Part shown: one piece after another, positions 8,584-16,930 of the stretch
Position numbering within the stretch: the first letter of the stretch is position 1
Layout: every line of letters begins with the position of its first letter
Source: Catenibacillus sp964565805
Lineage (GTDB): Bacteria; Bacillota; Clostridia; Lachnospirales; Lachnospiraceae
Direction: 5' to 3'
Length of the DNA stretch: 64,000 nt
NCBI GenBank assembly: GCA_964565805.1
Contig: CAZMGH010000012.1
Coordinates: forward strand, 5,990 to 69,989
Notes under the pieces: generated by a model
Seen by the model: only the letters and a program-made list of their open reading frames with translations
What the model was told of the DNA's origin: nothing
Database searches by the model: none
Translations under genes and position numbers: made by a program

Positions 8584-9885
8584 ATGGGAAACTTGGGTTA
8601 TGAGCTTGCCTTATTGTTTTTTATTTATTCTTTTCTTGGCTGGGTGGTGGAAACTATTATCCAGTCCATGTCCAAAAAGAAATTTGTCAACCGGGGATTC
8701 TTTACCGGTCCTTTTTGCTATATTTACGGGTTTTCCGGTGTGGTAATGACCGTGGCATTTAAAGAACTGCAGGATCAGCCGCTCTTTCTTTTTCTTGGAT
8801 GCGCGGCGATAGCTACAGCCATTGAATGGTTTACGGGAAAATTTCTGGAGCGTATCAATTATCATAAGTGGTGGGACTATTCTAAGAAAAAGTGGAACTT
8901 TGACGGTTACATCTGCCTTCAGTATTCCGTCCTTTGGGGCATTTTAGGCGTCCTTGCCGTTAAGTATGTCAATGACTTCTTTGTCAGTATTTTTAACCTT
9001 CTGCCGGATATAATCCAGATCATCAGCGTATGGGTCCTGCTGATCATCGGCTTGCTGGACGGTATTGCCTCATTTGCCGCTGTTTTTCACATTAAGAAAG
9101 GTATGTACGCCATTTACCGGTGGAACAGCAAGCTGGATCGGTGGACCTACCGTTTATCCCAGTGGATCCTAAGTCATGTGGAAAAGCGAATGTTTAAGGC
9201 CTATCCTGCGATCCAAGAAAAAAAAGCCGTTGAAAAAAAAGACACAGGAAAATTCGCTTCTGGATGCGGATTTTATAAGCTGTTCTGGATCTTCTTTTTA
9301 GGCGCCTTTTTAGGTGATCTGATCGAAACGGTATTCTGCCGCTTTAGTATGGGACGGTGGATGAGCCGGAGCAGCTTTGTATGGGGCCCCTTTAGTATTG
9401 TATGGGGCCTGGCAGTTGTTTTTGCTACAGTGCTTTTTTATAAAGACCGGGAGCGTCCGGATCGGCACATCTTTTTTATCGGCGCCATCCTTGGAGGCGT
9501 CTATGAATACATATGCAGTGTCTTTACAGAGATCGTCTTTGGAAAAGTCTTTTGGGACTACAGCAAGATCCCCTTCAACCTGGGCGGACGCATTAACCTT
9601 TTGTACTGTCTGTTTTGGGGGATTGCTGCCGTAGTTTGGATCAAGATCCTTTATCCGCGGATTTCCAGTCTGATCGAGAAGGTCCCAGTACTGCCAGGCA
9701 AGGTCATTACCTGGATTGCGGTTGTTTTCATGGCAGTCAACATACTGGTTTCTATGCTTGCTCTGATCCGGTACGATACCCGCGCTCAGGGTGAACCGGC
9801 CGATAGCTGGTGGGAACAGGTCATGGATGAGTATTTTGATGATGAACGTATGGAAAAAATCTATCCCAGCGCAAAATCAAGATGA
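8584..9885 (+). CDS. Tandem CmpB-like (putative ABC-transporter type IV) membrane protein
   Basis: 433 residues with many membrane segments. The N-terminal half (about 5-150: FFIYSFLGWVVETI, NRGFFTGPFCYIYG, HKWWDYSKKKWNFDGYI) and the C-terminal half (about 230-370: FFLGAFLGDLIETVF, RSSFVWGPFSIVWG, FWDYSKIPFNLGGRI) are two diverged copies of the same domain, usually named 'putative ABC-transporter type IV' (CmpB). Most family members have one copy. A basic loop of about 60 residues joins them. No ATPase partner lies nearby, so a transport role is not supported by context. The gene stands alone, divergent from the clpC operon. The ATG at 8584 has GGAGG about nine bases upstream. Confidence 0.8.
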   Translation: MGNLGYELALLFFIYSFLGWVVETIIQSMSKKKFVNRGFFTGPFCYIYGFSGVVMTVAFKELQDQPLFLFLGCAAIATAIEWFTGKFLERINYHKWWDYSKKKWNFDGYICLQYSVLWGILGVLAVKYVNDFFVSIFNLLPDIIQIISVWVLLIIGLLDGIASFAAVFHIKKGMYAIYRWNSKLDRWTYRLSQWILSHVEKRMFKAYPAIQEKKAVEKKDTGKFASGCGFYKLFWIFFLGAFLGDLIETVFCRFSMGRWMSRSSFVWGPFSIVWGLAVVFATVLFYKDRERPDRHIFFIGAILGGVYEYICSVFTEIVFGKVFWDYSKIPFNLGGRINLLYCLFWGIAAVVWIKILYPRISSLIEKVPVLPGKVITWIAVVFMAVNILVSMLALIRYDTRAQGEPADSWWEQVMDEYFDDERMEKIYPSAKSR

Positions 9886-9940
9886 AACGTATGGCAGTTC
9901 AGACGGAACTAAGTATGGCGGTTCCGTCGGGCACACCTAA

Positions 9941-9977
9941 AAAAGATGCCCCGGAGTTTTTCCGGGACATCTTTTTT
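9941..9977. terminator. Bidirectional terminator between the CmpB-like gene and purD
   Basis: AAAAGATG plus CCCGGA pairs with TCCGGG plus CATCTTTT, followed by more T on the plus side and preceded by A on the minus side. It lies between convergent genes. A weaker hairpin (GACGGAAC/GTTCCGTC, 9902-9929) precedes it. Confidence 0.88.
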
Positions 9978-10016
9978 ATTATTACTGTTCGCTTTGTGAA
10001 CCGTCACTTTTTATTG

Positions 10017-11288
10017 TCACGCTTCGTCAATGGCTTTGCCTATATCATGACGCATGTATTTTCCTTTAAAATCGATCCATTCTGTGGCCTTGTAGGCATT
10101 TGCCCGGGCGGTCTTTAAATCCGCCCCTGTGGCTGTAATCCCCAGCACCCGGCCTCCGCTAGTAACAATCCTGCCGTCTTTAAATGCGGTGCCTGCGTGG
10201 AAGCAGTAATAACCGTCTTTATGGTCAAAATTTTCAAAGCCGGTAATCTCATAGCCTTTCTCATAATGCACCGGATAGCCGTCCGAAGCTAATACCACAC
10301 ATACTGCCGCATTATCCTCAAACTCCAGGTTATAATCCATAAGCTTTCCGTCAATACATGCTTCAAAGGCCTCCACCAGGTCGGACTTCATTCGCGGCAG
10401 CACAACCTGCGCCTCAGGATCGCCGAACCGGGCATTATATTCCAGCACCTTTGGCCCATCGCCAGTAAGCATCAGGCCTACAAACAGGATTCCTGTAAAC
10501 GGCCGTCCCTCGGCCTTCATGGCATCCATGGTTGGCTGATAAATACGGGTCATGCAGAAATCCGCCACATCCTTTGTATAAAACGGGCTGGGTGAAAAGG
10601 TTCCCATACCGCCGGTATTTAAGCCCTGATCCCCGTCCCTGGCCCGCTTGTGGTCTTGAGCGCTGGTCATGGGCTTAATATGAGTCCCATCGCAAAAACA
10701 CAGCACGGAAACCTCCCGGCCGGTCATAAACTCTTCAATAACCAGATGATCTCCGGCGCTGCCAAACTGTTTATCTTCCATAATGGTCTTAACGCCGGCC
10801 TTTGCTTCCTCAAGATCCTTGCAGATCAGCACGCCTTTGCCTAAGGCCAGACCATCGGCTTTTAATACGATAGGCATTTTAGCCGTTTCCAAATACTCTA
10901 ACGCCGCCTGCGGATCATCAAAAGTTTCATAGGCCGCTGTAGGAATATGATACTTTTTCATCAGATCCTTGGAAAATGCCTTAGAGCCTTCAATAATGGC
11001 GGCATTTTTTCTTGGGCCGAACACTCTCAGACCCTTAGCTTCAAAAACATCTACAATGCCGCCCACTAACGGATCATCCATACCTACAACAGTAAGATCG
11101 ATCTGGTTGTCCTGGGCAAACTGAGCCAGCTTGTCAAACTCCATGGCGCCGATGGGAACACACTCCGCAATGGAAGCAATCCCCGCATTTCCCGGAGCGC
11201 AGTAGATTTTTTCAACCTTTGGACTTTTTTTAATACTGGAAGCAATGGCATGTTCTCTGCCGCCGCTCCCTACGATCAAAACCTTCAT
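10017..11288 (-). CDS. purD: Phosphoribosylamine-glycine ligase (GAR synthetase)
   Basis: 423 residues, normal for the family: the N-domain opening VLIVGSGGREHAIA, the ATP-grasp region (KADGLALGKGVLIC, LVIEEFMTGREVS), DQGLNTGGMGTF, and LEYNARFGDPEAQVVLPRM for magnesium and ATP binding. It ligates glycine to phosphoribosylamine in step two of purine synthesis. It is the last gene of purE-purM-purN-purD. The ATG at 11288 has AGGAGG upstream and is preceded by family B repeat copy 1 in the gap after purN. Confidence 0.97.
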   Translation of the reverse strand: MKVLIVGSGGREHAIASSIKKSPKVEKIYCAPGNAGIASIAECVPIGAMEFDKLAQFAQDNQIDLTVVGMDDPLVGGIVDVFEAKGLRVFGPRKNAAIIEGSKAFSKDLMKKYHIPTAAYETFDDPQAALEYLETAKMPIVLKADGLALGKGVLICKDLEEAKAGVKTIMEDKQFGSAGDHLVIEEFMTGREVSVLCFCDGTHIKPMTSAQDHKRARDGDQGLNTGGMGTFSPSPFYTKDVADFCMTRIYQPTMDAMKAEGRPFTGILFVGLMLTGDGPKVLEYNARFGDPEAQVVLPRMKSDLVEAFEACIDGKLMDYNLEFEDNAAVCVVLASDGYPVHYEKGYEITGFENFDHKDGYYCFHAGTAFKDGRIVTSGGRVLGITATGADLKTARANAYKATEWIDFKGKYMRHDIGKAIDEA

Positions 11289-11300
11289 TGGTTTTTCCTC

Positions 11301-11340
11301 CTATCTTGGCCGCCGCGCAGCCCTATGGGTATCCCCGGGT
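11301..11340 (-). repeat. Family B repeat, copy 1 (purN-purD gap)
   Basis: On the minus strand the core GGGGATACCCATA (11324-11336) is preceded by CCC and followed by a GC-rich segment that can fold (GGCTGCGCGGCGGCC), then the AGGAGG of purD. The same core and position recur before purM and before the NuoF-like gene. Confidence 0.7.
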
Positions 11341-11349
11341 GTTCCTCAT

Positions 11350-11979
11350 TTATTCCGGCCGCACCAGGGCAATTCCGTCTTTTACTTCTACCCGGCCATT
11401 GGCAATCGCATTAATGGCTGCCGGCAAAATCTGCCACTCTGCCTGTTCCATGATCCGCCGCTGAAGCACCTGAGGGGTGTCCTCCGGATACACGGGAACA
11501 GCCTTCTGCATAATGATCGGGCCTGTATCTGTCCCTTCATCCACAAAATGGACAGTAGCGCCGCTGACCTTCACTCCCCGGCGCAGGGCCGCCTCATGGA
11601 CTTTCAGACCATAATAGCCGGTGCCGCAAAAGGACGGGATCAGGGACGGATGGATATTTATGATTCGATTGCGGAACCGTTCAATAATACATTCCGGAAC
11701 AACTACCAGGTATCCGGCTAAAACGATAAGATCCACGCCGCTCTCTTCCAGGAACTTTAAAAGAGCCTGGTTAAAAGCCTCTCTGTTTTCATAATCCTTA
11801 GGTGAAATACACTCTGCCGGGATACCGTGTTTTTTCGCCCGCTCAAGAGCGTAGGCATTTTTATTATTACTAATGACCACCTTAATGGACGCGTTGGTGA
11901 TCTTGTGACTTTCAATCTGATCAATAATGGCCTGGAGGTTTGTGCCGCCTCCTGACACAAGTACGGCTATATTTAACAT
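11350..11979 (-). CDS. purN: Phosphoribosylglycinamide formyltransferase
   Basis: 209 residues with the N-terminal VLVSGGGTNLQAIID, the formyl-folate site region HPSLIPSFCGTGYYG with its conserved catalytic histidine, and GATVHFVDEGTDTGPII with the catalytic aspartate. It formylates GAR with 10-formyltetrahydrofolate in step three of purine synthesis. Its start overlaps the end of purM by seven bases, so the two are probably coupled in translation. Length is normal for the family. Confidence 0.97.
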   Translation of the reverse strand: MLNIAVLVSGGGTNLQAIIDQIESHKITNASIKVVISNNKNAYALERAKKHGIPAECISPKDYENREAFNQALLKFLEESGVDLIVLAGYLVVVPECIIERFRNRIINIHPSLIPSFCGTGYYGLKVHEAALRRGVKVSGATVHFVDEGTDTGPIIMQKAVPVYPEDTPQVLQRRIMEQAEWQILPAAINAIANGRVEVKDGIALVRPE

Positions 11980-12998
11980 AAGGTCACGCCTGCTTCCCCG
12001 GCCTTTGTCTCGCCGATCATATAAGCGGTCTCTCCCGCCTCCTCTAAGATCCTTAACGCTTCCTTGGCATCCTTAGGATCAACGCCGATCACCATGCCGA
12101 TACCCATATTGAAAGTATTATACATAACCTTTTCTTCCACATCCCCTTTTTCAGCCAAAAGCTTAAAGATGGGGGGAACGGTATAGCTGTCCTTGCGGAT
12201 CACGGCGTGAACGCCTTCCGGAAGCATACGGGGAACATTTTCATAAAAACCGCCGCCGGTAATATGGCTGCAGGCTTCCACCTTTACCCCGCCCTCCTTC
12301 AGGGCACGAAGCGCTTTCACATAAATCCGGGTAGGGGCAAGAAGGGCCTCGCCTAAAGTTTTCCCGAGAACATCATAATATGTATTTAAGGAATCCTCTG
12401 TCATTTCAAATATTTTGCGCACAAGAGAAAAGCCATTGCTGTGAACACCGGAGGAAGCAATACCAATAAGCGTATCTCCCGGTTTTAAATCCTTTCCTGT
12501 GATCAGGTCCTTCCGGTCTACTACGCCCACAGCAAATCCGGCCAGGTCATACTCATCCTCAGCCATAAGTCCGGGATGCTCCGCAGTCTCACCGCCGATC
12601 AAGGCAGCGCCGGCCTGAAGGCAGCCTTTGGCCACACCGCTGACAATGGAAGCGATCTTTTCCGGATAATTTTTTCCGCAGGCAATATAATCCAGGAAGA
12701 ATAAGGGCTCGCCGCCGGCACAGGCAACGTCATTGACGCACATAGCCACAGCGTCGATACCGATGGTATCATGCTTATCCATAACCATGGCCAGCTTTAC
12801 TTTTGTGCCGCAGCCATCTGTGCCGGACAGCAGCACAGGATCTTCCAACTCCTTGATCTTGCTTAAGGAAAAGGCGCCGGAAAACCCGCCCAGCCCGCCC
12901 AGAACCTCGGGACGCATGGTCTTTTTCACATGCTCTTTCATCAATTCCACTGATTTGTATCCAGCTTCAATATCCACGCCAGAATTTTTATAATCCAT
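11973..12998 (-). CDS. purM: Phosphoribosylformylglycinamidine cyclo-ligase (AIR synthetase)
   Basis: 341 residues opening MDYKNSGVDIEAGYK, with LLSGTDGCGTKVKLA, HDTIGIDAVAMCVNDV and the later GLMAEDEYDLAGFAVG, ASSGVHSNGFSLVRK and HITGGGFYENVPRML segments of the family. It closes the imidazole ring to give AIR in step five. It follows purE by about 68 bases that hold family B repeat copy 2, and overlaps purN. The start at 12998 has AAGGAGG about 10 bases upstream. Confidence 0.97.
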   Translation of the reverse strand: MDYKNSGVDIEAGYKSVELMKEHVKKTMRPEVLGGLGGFSGAFSLSKIKELEDPVLLSGTDGCGTKVKLAMVMDKHDTIGIDAVAMCVNDVACAGGEPLFFLDYIACGKNYPEKIASIVSGVAKGCLQAGAALIGGETAEHPGLMAEDEYDLAGFAVGVVDRKDLITGKDLKPGDTLIGIASSGVHSNGFSLVRKIFEMTEDSLNTYYDVLGKTLGEALLAPTRIYVKALRALKEGGVKVEACSHITGGGFYENVPRMLPEGVHAVIRKDSYTVPPIFKLLAEKGDVEEKVMYNTFNMGIGMVIGVDPKDAKEALRILEEAGETAYMIGETKAGEAGVTLC

Positions 12999-13013
12999 CT
13001 ATGTTTCCTCCTT

Positions 13014-13055
13014 ATAGGCTATCTTTAAACGCCTTATGGGTATCCCCTGGGGATT
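13014..13055 (-). repeat. Family B repeat, copy 2 (purE-purM gap)
   Basis: On the minus strand ATCCCCAGGGGATACCCATA contains the family core (13035-13047). It is followed by AGGC-N11-GCCT, which can form a small hairpin, and then AAGGAGG of purM. Same order of parts as copies 1 and 3. Confidence 0.7.
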
Positions 13056-13065
13056 TTATCCTTTA

Positions 13066-13578
13066 TCAGCCTTTCATGTAGTTTTTATAGCCAACCTCGT
13101 CCAGCTTCTTTGCCTTTGCTTCCACCTGCGCCTTCATCTTTTCAGAGTAAGCCTTCAGACGCTCTAAAAGCTGAGAATCGCTGGTCGCAAGGATCTTGGC
13201 CGCAAGGATGCCGGCATTTGCGCCGCCATTAATGGCCACAGTGGCTACAGGAATACCGGATGGCATCTGAACGATAGAATAGAGAGAATCTCTTCCGCCA
13301 AGGCTTGTGGTATGCATCGGCACACCGATGACCGGCATAGGGAAGATTGCCGCGCACATTCCAGGAAGATGAGCAGCCATACCAGCTCCGGCAATAATGA
13401 CTTTAAATCCTTTGCTTTCCGCGCTCTTTGCGTACTCAAAAAATACATCCGGTTCTCTGTGGGCTGAAATAATGGTCATCTCAAACTCGACACCCAGTTC
13501 CTCCAGCACATCCGCCGCTTTGCTCATTACAGCCAGATCTGAATCACTACCCATTACAATACCAACTTTTCCACTCAT
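13066..13578 (-). CDS. purE: N5-carboxyaminoimidazole ribonucleotide mutase
   Basis: 170 residues of class I PurE: VGIVMGSDSDLAVM at the N terminus, ISAHREPDVFFEYA, VIIAGAGMAAHLPGM and GVPMHTTSLGGRDSLYSI. It isomerises N5-CAIR to CAIR in purine synthesis. It is the first gene of the four-gene pur operon, with a promoter that overlaps the end of the upstream aminopeptidase gene. No purK, purC, purF or purH is present in the window, so those steps must be encoded elsewhere. Confidence 0.97.
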   Translation of the reverse strand: MSGKVGIVMGSDSDLAVMSKAADVLEELGVEFEMTIISAHREPDVFFEYAKSAESKGFKVIIAGAGMAAHLPGMCAAIFPMPVIGVPMHTTSLGGRDSLYSIVQMPSGIPVATVAINGGANAGILAAKILATSDSQLLERLKAYSEKMKAQVEAKAKKLDEVGYKNYMKG

Positions 13579-13631
13579 GGCCAGTCCTCCTTAAATTTAA
13601 TGAATATTTATTAGCTCAACTTATTAATTGC

Positions 13632-13682
13632 CGAAAAATTTTTCGACACCCTTATTGTAACTTTACCATTACGTTTCGTCAA
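13632..13682 (-). promoter_or_regulatory. pur operon promoter with palindrome at the start site
   Basis: TTGACG (13677-13682), a 17-nt spacer and TACAAT (13654-13659) read on the minus strand. The -35 box contains the TGA stop of the aminopeptidase gene. Just downstream, at about +2 to +15, lies the perfect 14-bp palindrome CGAAAAATTTTTCG (13632-13645), a good operator candidate. The leader is only about 70 nt and shows no purine riboswitch core. Confidence 0.7.
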
Positions 13683-15766
13683 TAGAAAAAGGCTTCATTT
13701 AGGGTTTCCGTCCCGGGAAGGACAAAACGGCCATCTCGGATCAGAGGAATCCGACTTCCATCCGGCAGGACCGCAGCAATCTCCCCGATCTCGTCATAGG
13801 GGATGGTAATGTCTGTATGGCAGTTAAAGTAGGCCTGATCCGGCTGAGTTTCCCGCAGATCTGATATTTCATTGCTTCTGGCAATGATCTCCTTGCCGTC
13901 AGGATTATAAACCTTATGATCCTCGCTGCGGCTGTAGCATGTATCTCCCAGGGCAAAGTGGGGACCGGTCTTTTCTACAATAAGGATCGGCAGCTTTTGA
14001 ATAATCCCATACTTTTGCGCCATCACATAAGCGGTGGTATTGGTGCCGATGGCAAACTCCCCTATGGGCAGGGCGTCATGGTTTTTCAGGATATTTTCCT
14101 TAATATACATCCTGTTTTCATCTTCATTGGCAAAATTACCGCAGGTATATCCATCCACCATGCCCTCCTTCAAGGTAACGGCCAGATCTTTAAAATTATA
14201 GCCGTTTAAATAAACAGAGGATACATGAATGGTCCCGTTGGTCCCGGCCAGCACAGGGCTTGTAAACACCTCTCCCGCGGGAATATTCACATCTGCCACA
14301 CAGTTTTCAAACTTTGTCTCCTTTGCGGGATCATCCAGCGTCTTTAACCGGACGGTTATGTCGGTGCGGTTTTTCCCCGAAGCTCCCTTAACCTGAACGT
14401 ATTCCGCCTGATCCAGGGCGTCAATAAGCGTCTGCTGGATCCGGGAATAAAGATCATTATCCAACGTATTGATCTTTACCGTCTCCCGGAAAATAGCTTC
14501 AAAGTCCTTACCGATCTCCGGCAAAGGATAGGCGATGATCGTAAAGCTCATATTATTTTCATCCATATACTGGCTGGAAAGCTGAGCACTCTGGCTGTTA
14601 TACCGGATCAAAAGCTCCTGCTGCTTTTTGTCTGGCTTTGGCGCGTGGGGATGGATGACCGGAGCAAAAGGCTCTTCTCCAAAAACGTCCATCCATGCCG
14701 GGCCTGCATATCCGGCCAGCACATCCTTGTACTTTTCGTAAATGACCCGCAGCACAGAAAGCCGCCGCTCATTAAAGGCCTTGTCCATATACAGGGCATA
14801 GTCCTGGCGGTGGTCATAATCATACTGAGGATTTGGACTGGTACTTAAAAATCCGTAGCGCACCTGCCGCTTGTTAATGCTGGCCACAGGATTCCGGAAC
14901 ACATGGACCTTAAGTCCCTGGTCTTCAAACATTTTTATACTTTCCCGAAGGACCCGCTCAAAGCCTACATGAGCCCGGATACACACGCTGTTTTTCACCG
15001 ACAGATCCATGCGCATCACCTTAAAGCCCCGGACAAAGCCGCTGACATAAGTATCCGCCATGGCCCGGATCTCCTCCTGAGGAAGCCGGTTCATAAACCG
15101 GGCAAGCAAACGTTCATTTTCACTGACATGCTCTCCGTAAAGATACAGATACCGCTCATCGGAAAGGTCTGCGCCAAGAATAATATCTTTAATAAATGAC
15201 AGAGCATCGTCCATTTGTTCTCTGAGAAAATACTCCATGGTCACATCGCTGTAGTCGCTTACATACCAATAAACGATCTTCTTCAGCTCCCCGTATTTTG
15301 GAAGTTCTTCCGACTCAAAACAGCTGTAAATCTCCATAAAAAGCTCAGCGGCAATGGTCATATCCGTCTTTCTGCCTTCTACAGCATAGATAATCATGCC
15401 CCGCAGCTCACTGTAAACAAAGGACAGCAGGGGACCGTAATCCCCCCCCAGCATGGCTGCCGCATATTCCGGGTTGCCATAGCTTGTCTCATAGTTTTGG
15501 GGAAAAATATCCCCGTAAAGGTCATGATCCAAAGATTTCAGATCATCCAAGGTATAGTCCCTGACCCAGGACAGGCCCCGCTCCCTGTCAAAACGGTCGT
15601 AAAGCTGTCCCATCCTGGCAATAAAACCTGCCATTTTTTCAAAATAATCTAAAAAAGGCGCCTTCACCTGCTTCTCCCGGTTCAGACCGGCGATCCGCTC
15701 CATCACCAGATCATACCGCTGGCTGACGCCTTTATTTTCCTCATTAAAAAGATCTCTGTAATCCAT
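13679..15766 (-). CDS. M29-type aminopeptidase with N-terminal extension
   Basis: 695 residues. The C-terminal part (about 300-695) resembles the thermophilic aminopeptidase family M29: VADVNIPAGEVFTSPV, IGEFAIGTNTTAYV, EKTGPHFALGDTCYS and NCHTDITIPY carry the Glu, His and Asp metal ligands. M29 enzymes are usually about 370-410 residues, so about 290 N-terminal residues, acidic and helical in appearance, are extra and unrecognised. The enzyme should remove N-terminal residues from peptides in the cytoplasm using two metal ions; no signal peptide is seen. It lies upstream of purE in the same direction, but purE has its own promoter. Confidence 0.85.
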   Translation of the reverse strand: MDYRDLFNEENKGVSQRYDLVMERIAGLNREKQVKAPFLDYFEKMAGFIARMGQLYDRFDRERGLSWVRDYTLDDLKSLDHDLYGDIFPQNYETSYGNPEYAAAMLGGDYGPLLSFVYSELRGMIIYAVEGRKTDMTIAAELFMEIYSCFESEELPKYGELKKIVYWYVSDYSDVTMEYFLREQMDDALSFIKDIILGADLSDERYLYLYGEHVSENERLLARFMNRLPQEEIRAMADTYVSGFVRGFKVMRMDLSVKNSVCIRAHVGFERVLRESIKMFEDQGLKVHVFRNPVASINKRQVRYGFLSTSPNPQYDYDHRQDYALYMDKAFNERRLSVLRVIYEKYKDVLAGYAGPAWMDVFGEEPFAPVIHPHAPKPDKKQQELLIRYNSQSAQLSSQYMDENNMSFTIIAYPLPEIGKDFEAIFRETVKINTLDNDLYSRIQQTLIDALDQAEYVQVKGASGKNRTDITVRLKTLDDPAKETKFENCVADVNIPAGEVFTSPVLAGTNGTIHVSSVYLNGYNFKDLAVTLKEGMVDGYTCGNFANEDENRMYIKENILKNHDALPIGEFAIGTNTTAYVMAQKYGIIQKLPILIVEKTGPHFALGDTCYSRSEDHKVYNPDGKEIIARSNEISDLRETQPDQAYFNCHTDITIPYDEIGEIAAVLPDGSRIPLIRDGRFVLPGTETLNEAFFY

Positions 15767-15834
15767 AAAATCGTCACCTTATTTTTTTGTAAATCCATTT
15801 GTTTTCAAACGGTCATCCATCTATGCAGTCTCCT

Positions 15835-16167
15835 TCAGGCAATAATGGCCATGATCCCAATAAGAATAATAATTCCGTGAAGGATCAGACCCGCCGCGCA
15901 TAAAATATATCCTGCATTGAGAAATCTTCCAAATGTATCGTCATCCTTCCTGGCATGCCAGGCAAGAGCAAAACCTCCGGCGGCAATGATCAGTGTGATC
16001 AGGCCAAAGCCGGACATCCAGAAAGGCATTTCTCCCTTCATTAGAACCGCCGCCACAATAAGGAGGATCAGGCCTAAAACAGACGCTGCCCCCATGACAC
16101 TGGCGATCACCCCGGAATTTGTCCTTTTTTTCTCAATCTTTGTAAAGCTATAAATTTCCTTTGCCAA
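15835..16167 (-). CDS. Small membrane protein, DUF6142-like
   Basis: 110 residues with a short charged N terminus (YSFTKIEKKRTNSG) and three hydrophobic segments (about 20-43, 50-70, 85-109). This matches my memory of DUF6142, a family of unknown function common in Lachnospiraceae. Its start overlaps the end of the VanZ-like gene by 20 bases, so the pair is probably translated together. No catalytic motif is visible. Confidence 0.75.
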   Translation of the reverse strand: MAKEIYSFTKIEKKRTNSGVIASVMGAASVLGLILLIVAAVLMKGEMPFWMSGFGLITLIIAAGGFALAWHARKDDDTFGRFLNAGYILCAAGLILHGIIILIGIMAIIA

Positions 16168-16630
16168 AAATATGCCTCCCGACTGTATTTACAATAAAGT
16201 AAACCAAAAAACCGGCGATGCCTCCCAGTGTATTCAGGATCAGATCATCCACATCAAAAGACCCCACCCGGGTCACCAGCTGTATGGTTTCAATACACAG
16301 GCTCAGCAAAAATGTAGAAGCTACTGTATACCAGAACTTATAAACTCTTTTGCGTATCACTGGCACCATAAATCCCCATGGCATAAACACCACAATATTT
16401 CCAAACAGATTGATCACAAACCCTCGAAATCCTATCGTCTCCCGATACGTTAAAAAGCGTGAAATCTCCCGAAACGGCTGAAGGTTGTAACGATAAGTGT
16501 CACTGACCGTACGTCCGTAGCGCTCACTGAAAAAACAGACATAGGCCAAAGCCGCAATATAAAACACCATCAGTACCACAGCTGCCATTCGGATCTTTGT
16601 TTTTAGCCGAATACTCAAAATTCTCTGCAT
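16148..16630 (-). CDS. VanZ-like family membrane protein
   Basis: 160 residues with four hydrophobic segments and the VanZ-type signatures NLQPFREI, NLFGNIVVFMPWGFM, IETIQLVTRVGSFDVDDLILNTLGG. VanZ proteins are small membrane proteins, some of which lower teicoplanin sensitivity; most have no known job, so no resistance is claimed. The start is set at ATG 16630 (GGAGG lies directly upstream, closer than ideal). The longer open frame extends through the repeat at 16681-16735 and is not believed. It overlaps the DUF6142-like gene. Confidence 0.8.
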   Translation of the reverse strand: MQRILSIRLKTKIRMAAVVLMVFYIAALAYVCFFSERYGRTVSDTYRYNLQPFREISRFLTYRETIGFRGFVINLFGNIVVFMPWGFMVPVIRKRVYKFWYTVASTFLLSLCIETIQLVTRVGSFDVDDLILNTLGGIAGFLVYFIVNTVGRHIFGKGNL

Positions 16631-16650
16631 ACCTCCATCAATAATCAAAA

Positions 16651-16677
16651 TGGGCGCCGCCACCCTGCGCGCGCCCA
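16651..16677. terminator. Terminator-like hairpin beside repeat copy 3
   Basis: TGGGCGC (16651-16657) pairs with GCGCCCA (16671-16677). The plus side continues with CTTTTG and the minus side with TTTTGATTATT, so it may act in both directions. It lies upstream of the VanZ-like gene, next to repeat copy 3. Confidence 0.55.
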
Positions 16678-16680
16678 CTT

Positions 16681-16735
16681 TTGCGGGATACCACGGCAAG
16701 AGGCCGCCATACTTGCATGAACGGACATTTGCCAT
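16681..16735 (-). repeat. Family A intergenic repeat, copy 3
   Basis: Read on the minus strand: TTTGCC, AATGTCCGTTCATGCAAG, TGGCGGCC, TTGCC and a degenerate GGTATCCCGCAAAA. It is the inverse orientation of copies 1 and 2, and again a terminator-like hairpin follows the GCAAAA end. Confidence 0.65.
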
Positions 16736-16749
16736 GGACAAACCGCTGC

Positions 16750-16914
16750 CTAGAATAAAATGTTGGATTTGCTTTTAAGAAGTCTGGCCCCGTTGACAAT
16801 GGAGATAACGCCAATCGTCACACCGGCGACAATACTGATGATTCCAAAAACAAGGTTTCCAACGCCTACATTTTTCATGACCCCGTAAATCTTTTCATGG
16901 ATCTTTTCGTGCAT
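16750..16914 (-). CDS. Very small membrane protein downstream of pyrE
   Basis: 54 residues: a charged amphipathic N terminus (MHEKIHEKIYGVMKNVG) followed by one long hydrophobic segment (FGIISIVAGVTIGVISIV) and a basic tail. The ATG at 16914 has GGGGG seven bases upstream; a longer reading extends into pyrE without a ribosome site. It begins 16 bases after the pyrE stop, so it is probably co-transcribed. I do not recognise the family. Confidence 0.7.
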   Translation of the reverse strand: MHEKIHEKIYGVMKNVGVGNLVFGIISIVAGVTIGVISIVNGARLLKSKSNILF

Positions 16915-16930
16915 GTTATCGCCCCCTGAC

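Noticed and set aside
13579..13660. Purine riboswitch ahead of purE
   Set aside because: The leader is only about 70 nt and lacks the conserved loops and a terminator.
16631..16741. Longer N terminus for the VanZ-like protein
   Set aside because: The extension is coded by the family A repeat and its terminator and has no membrane or VanZ character.
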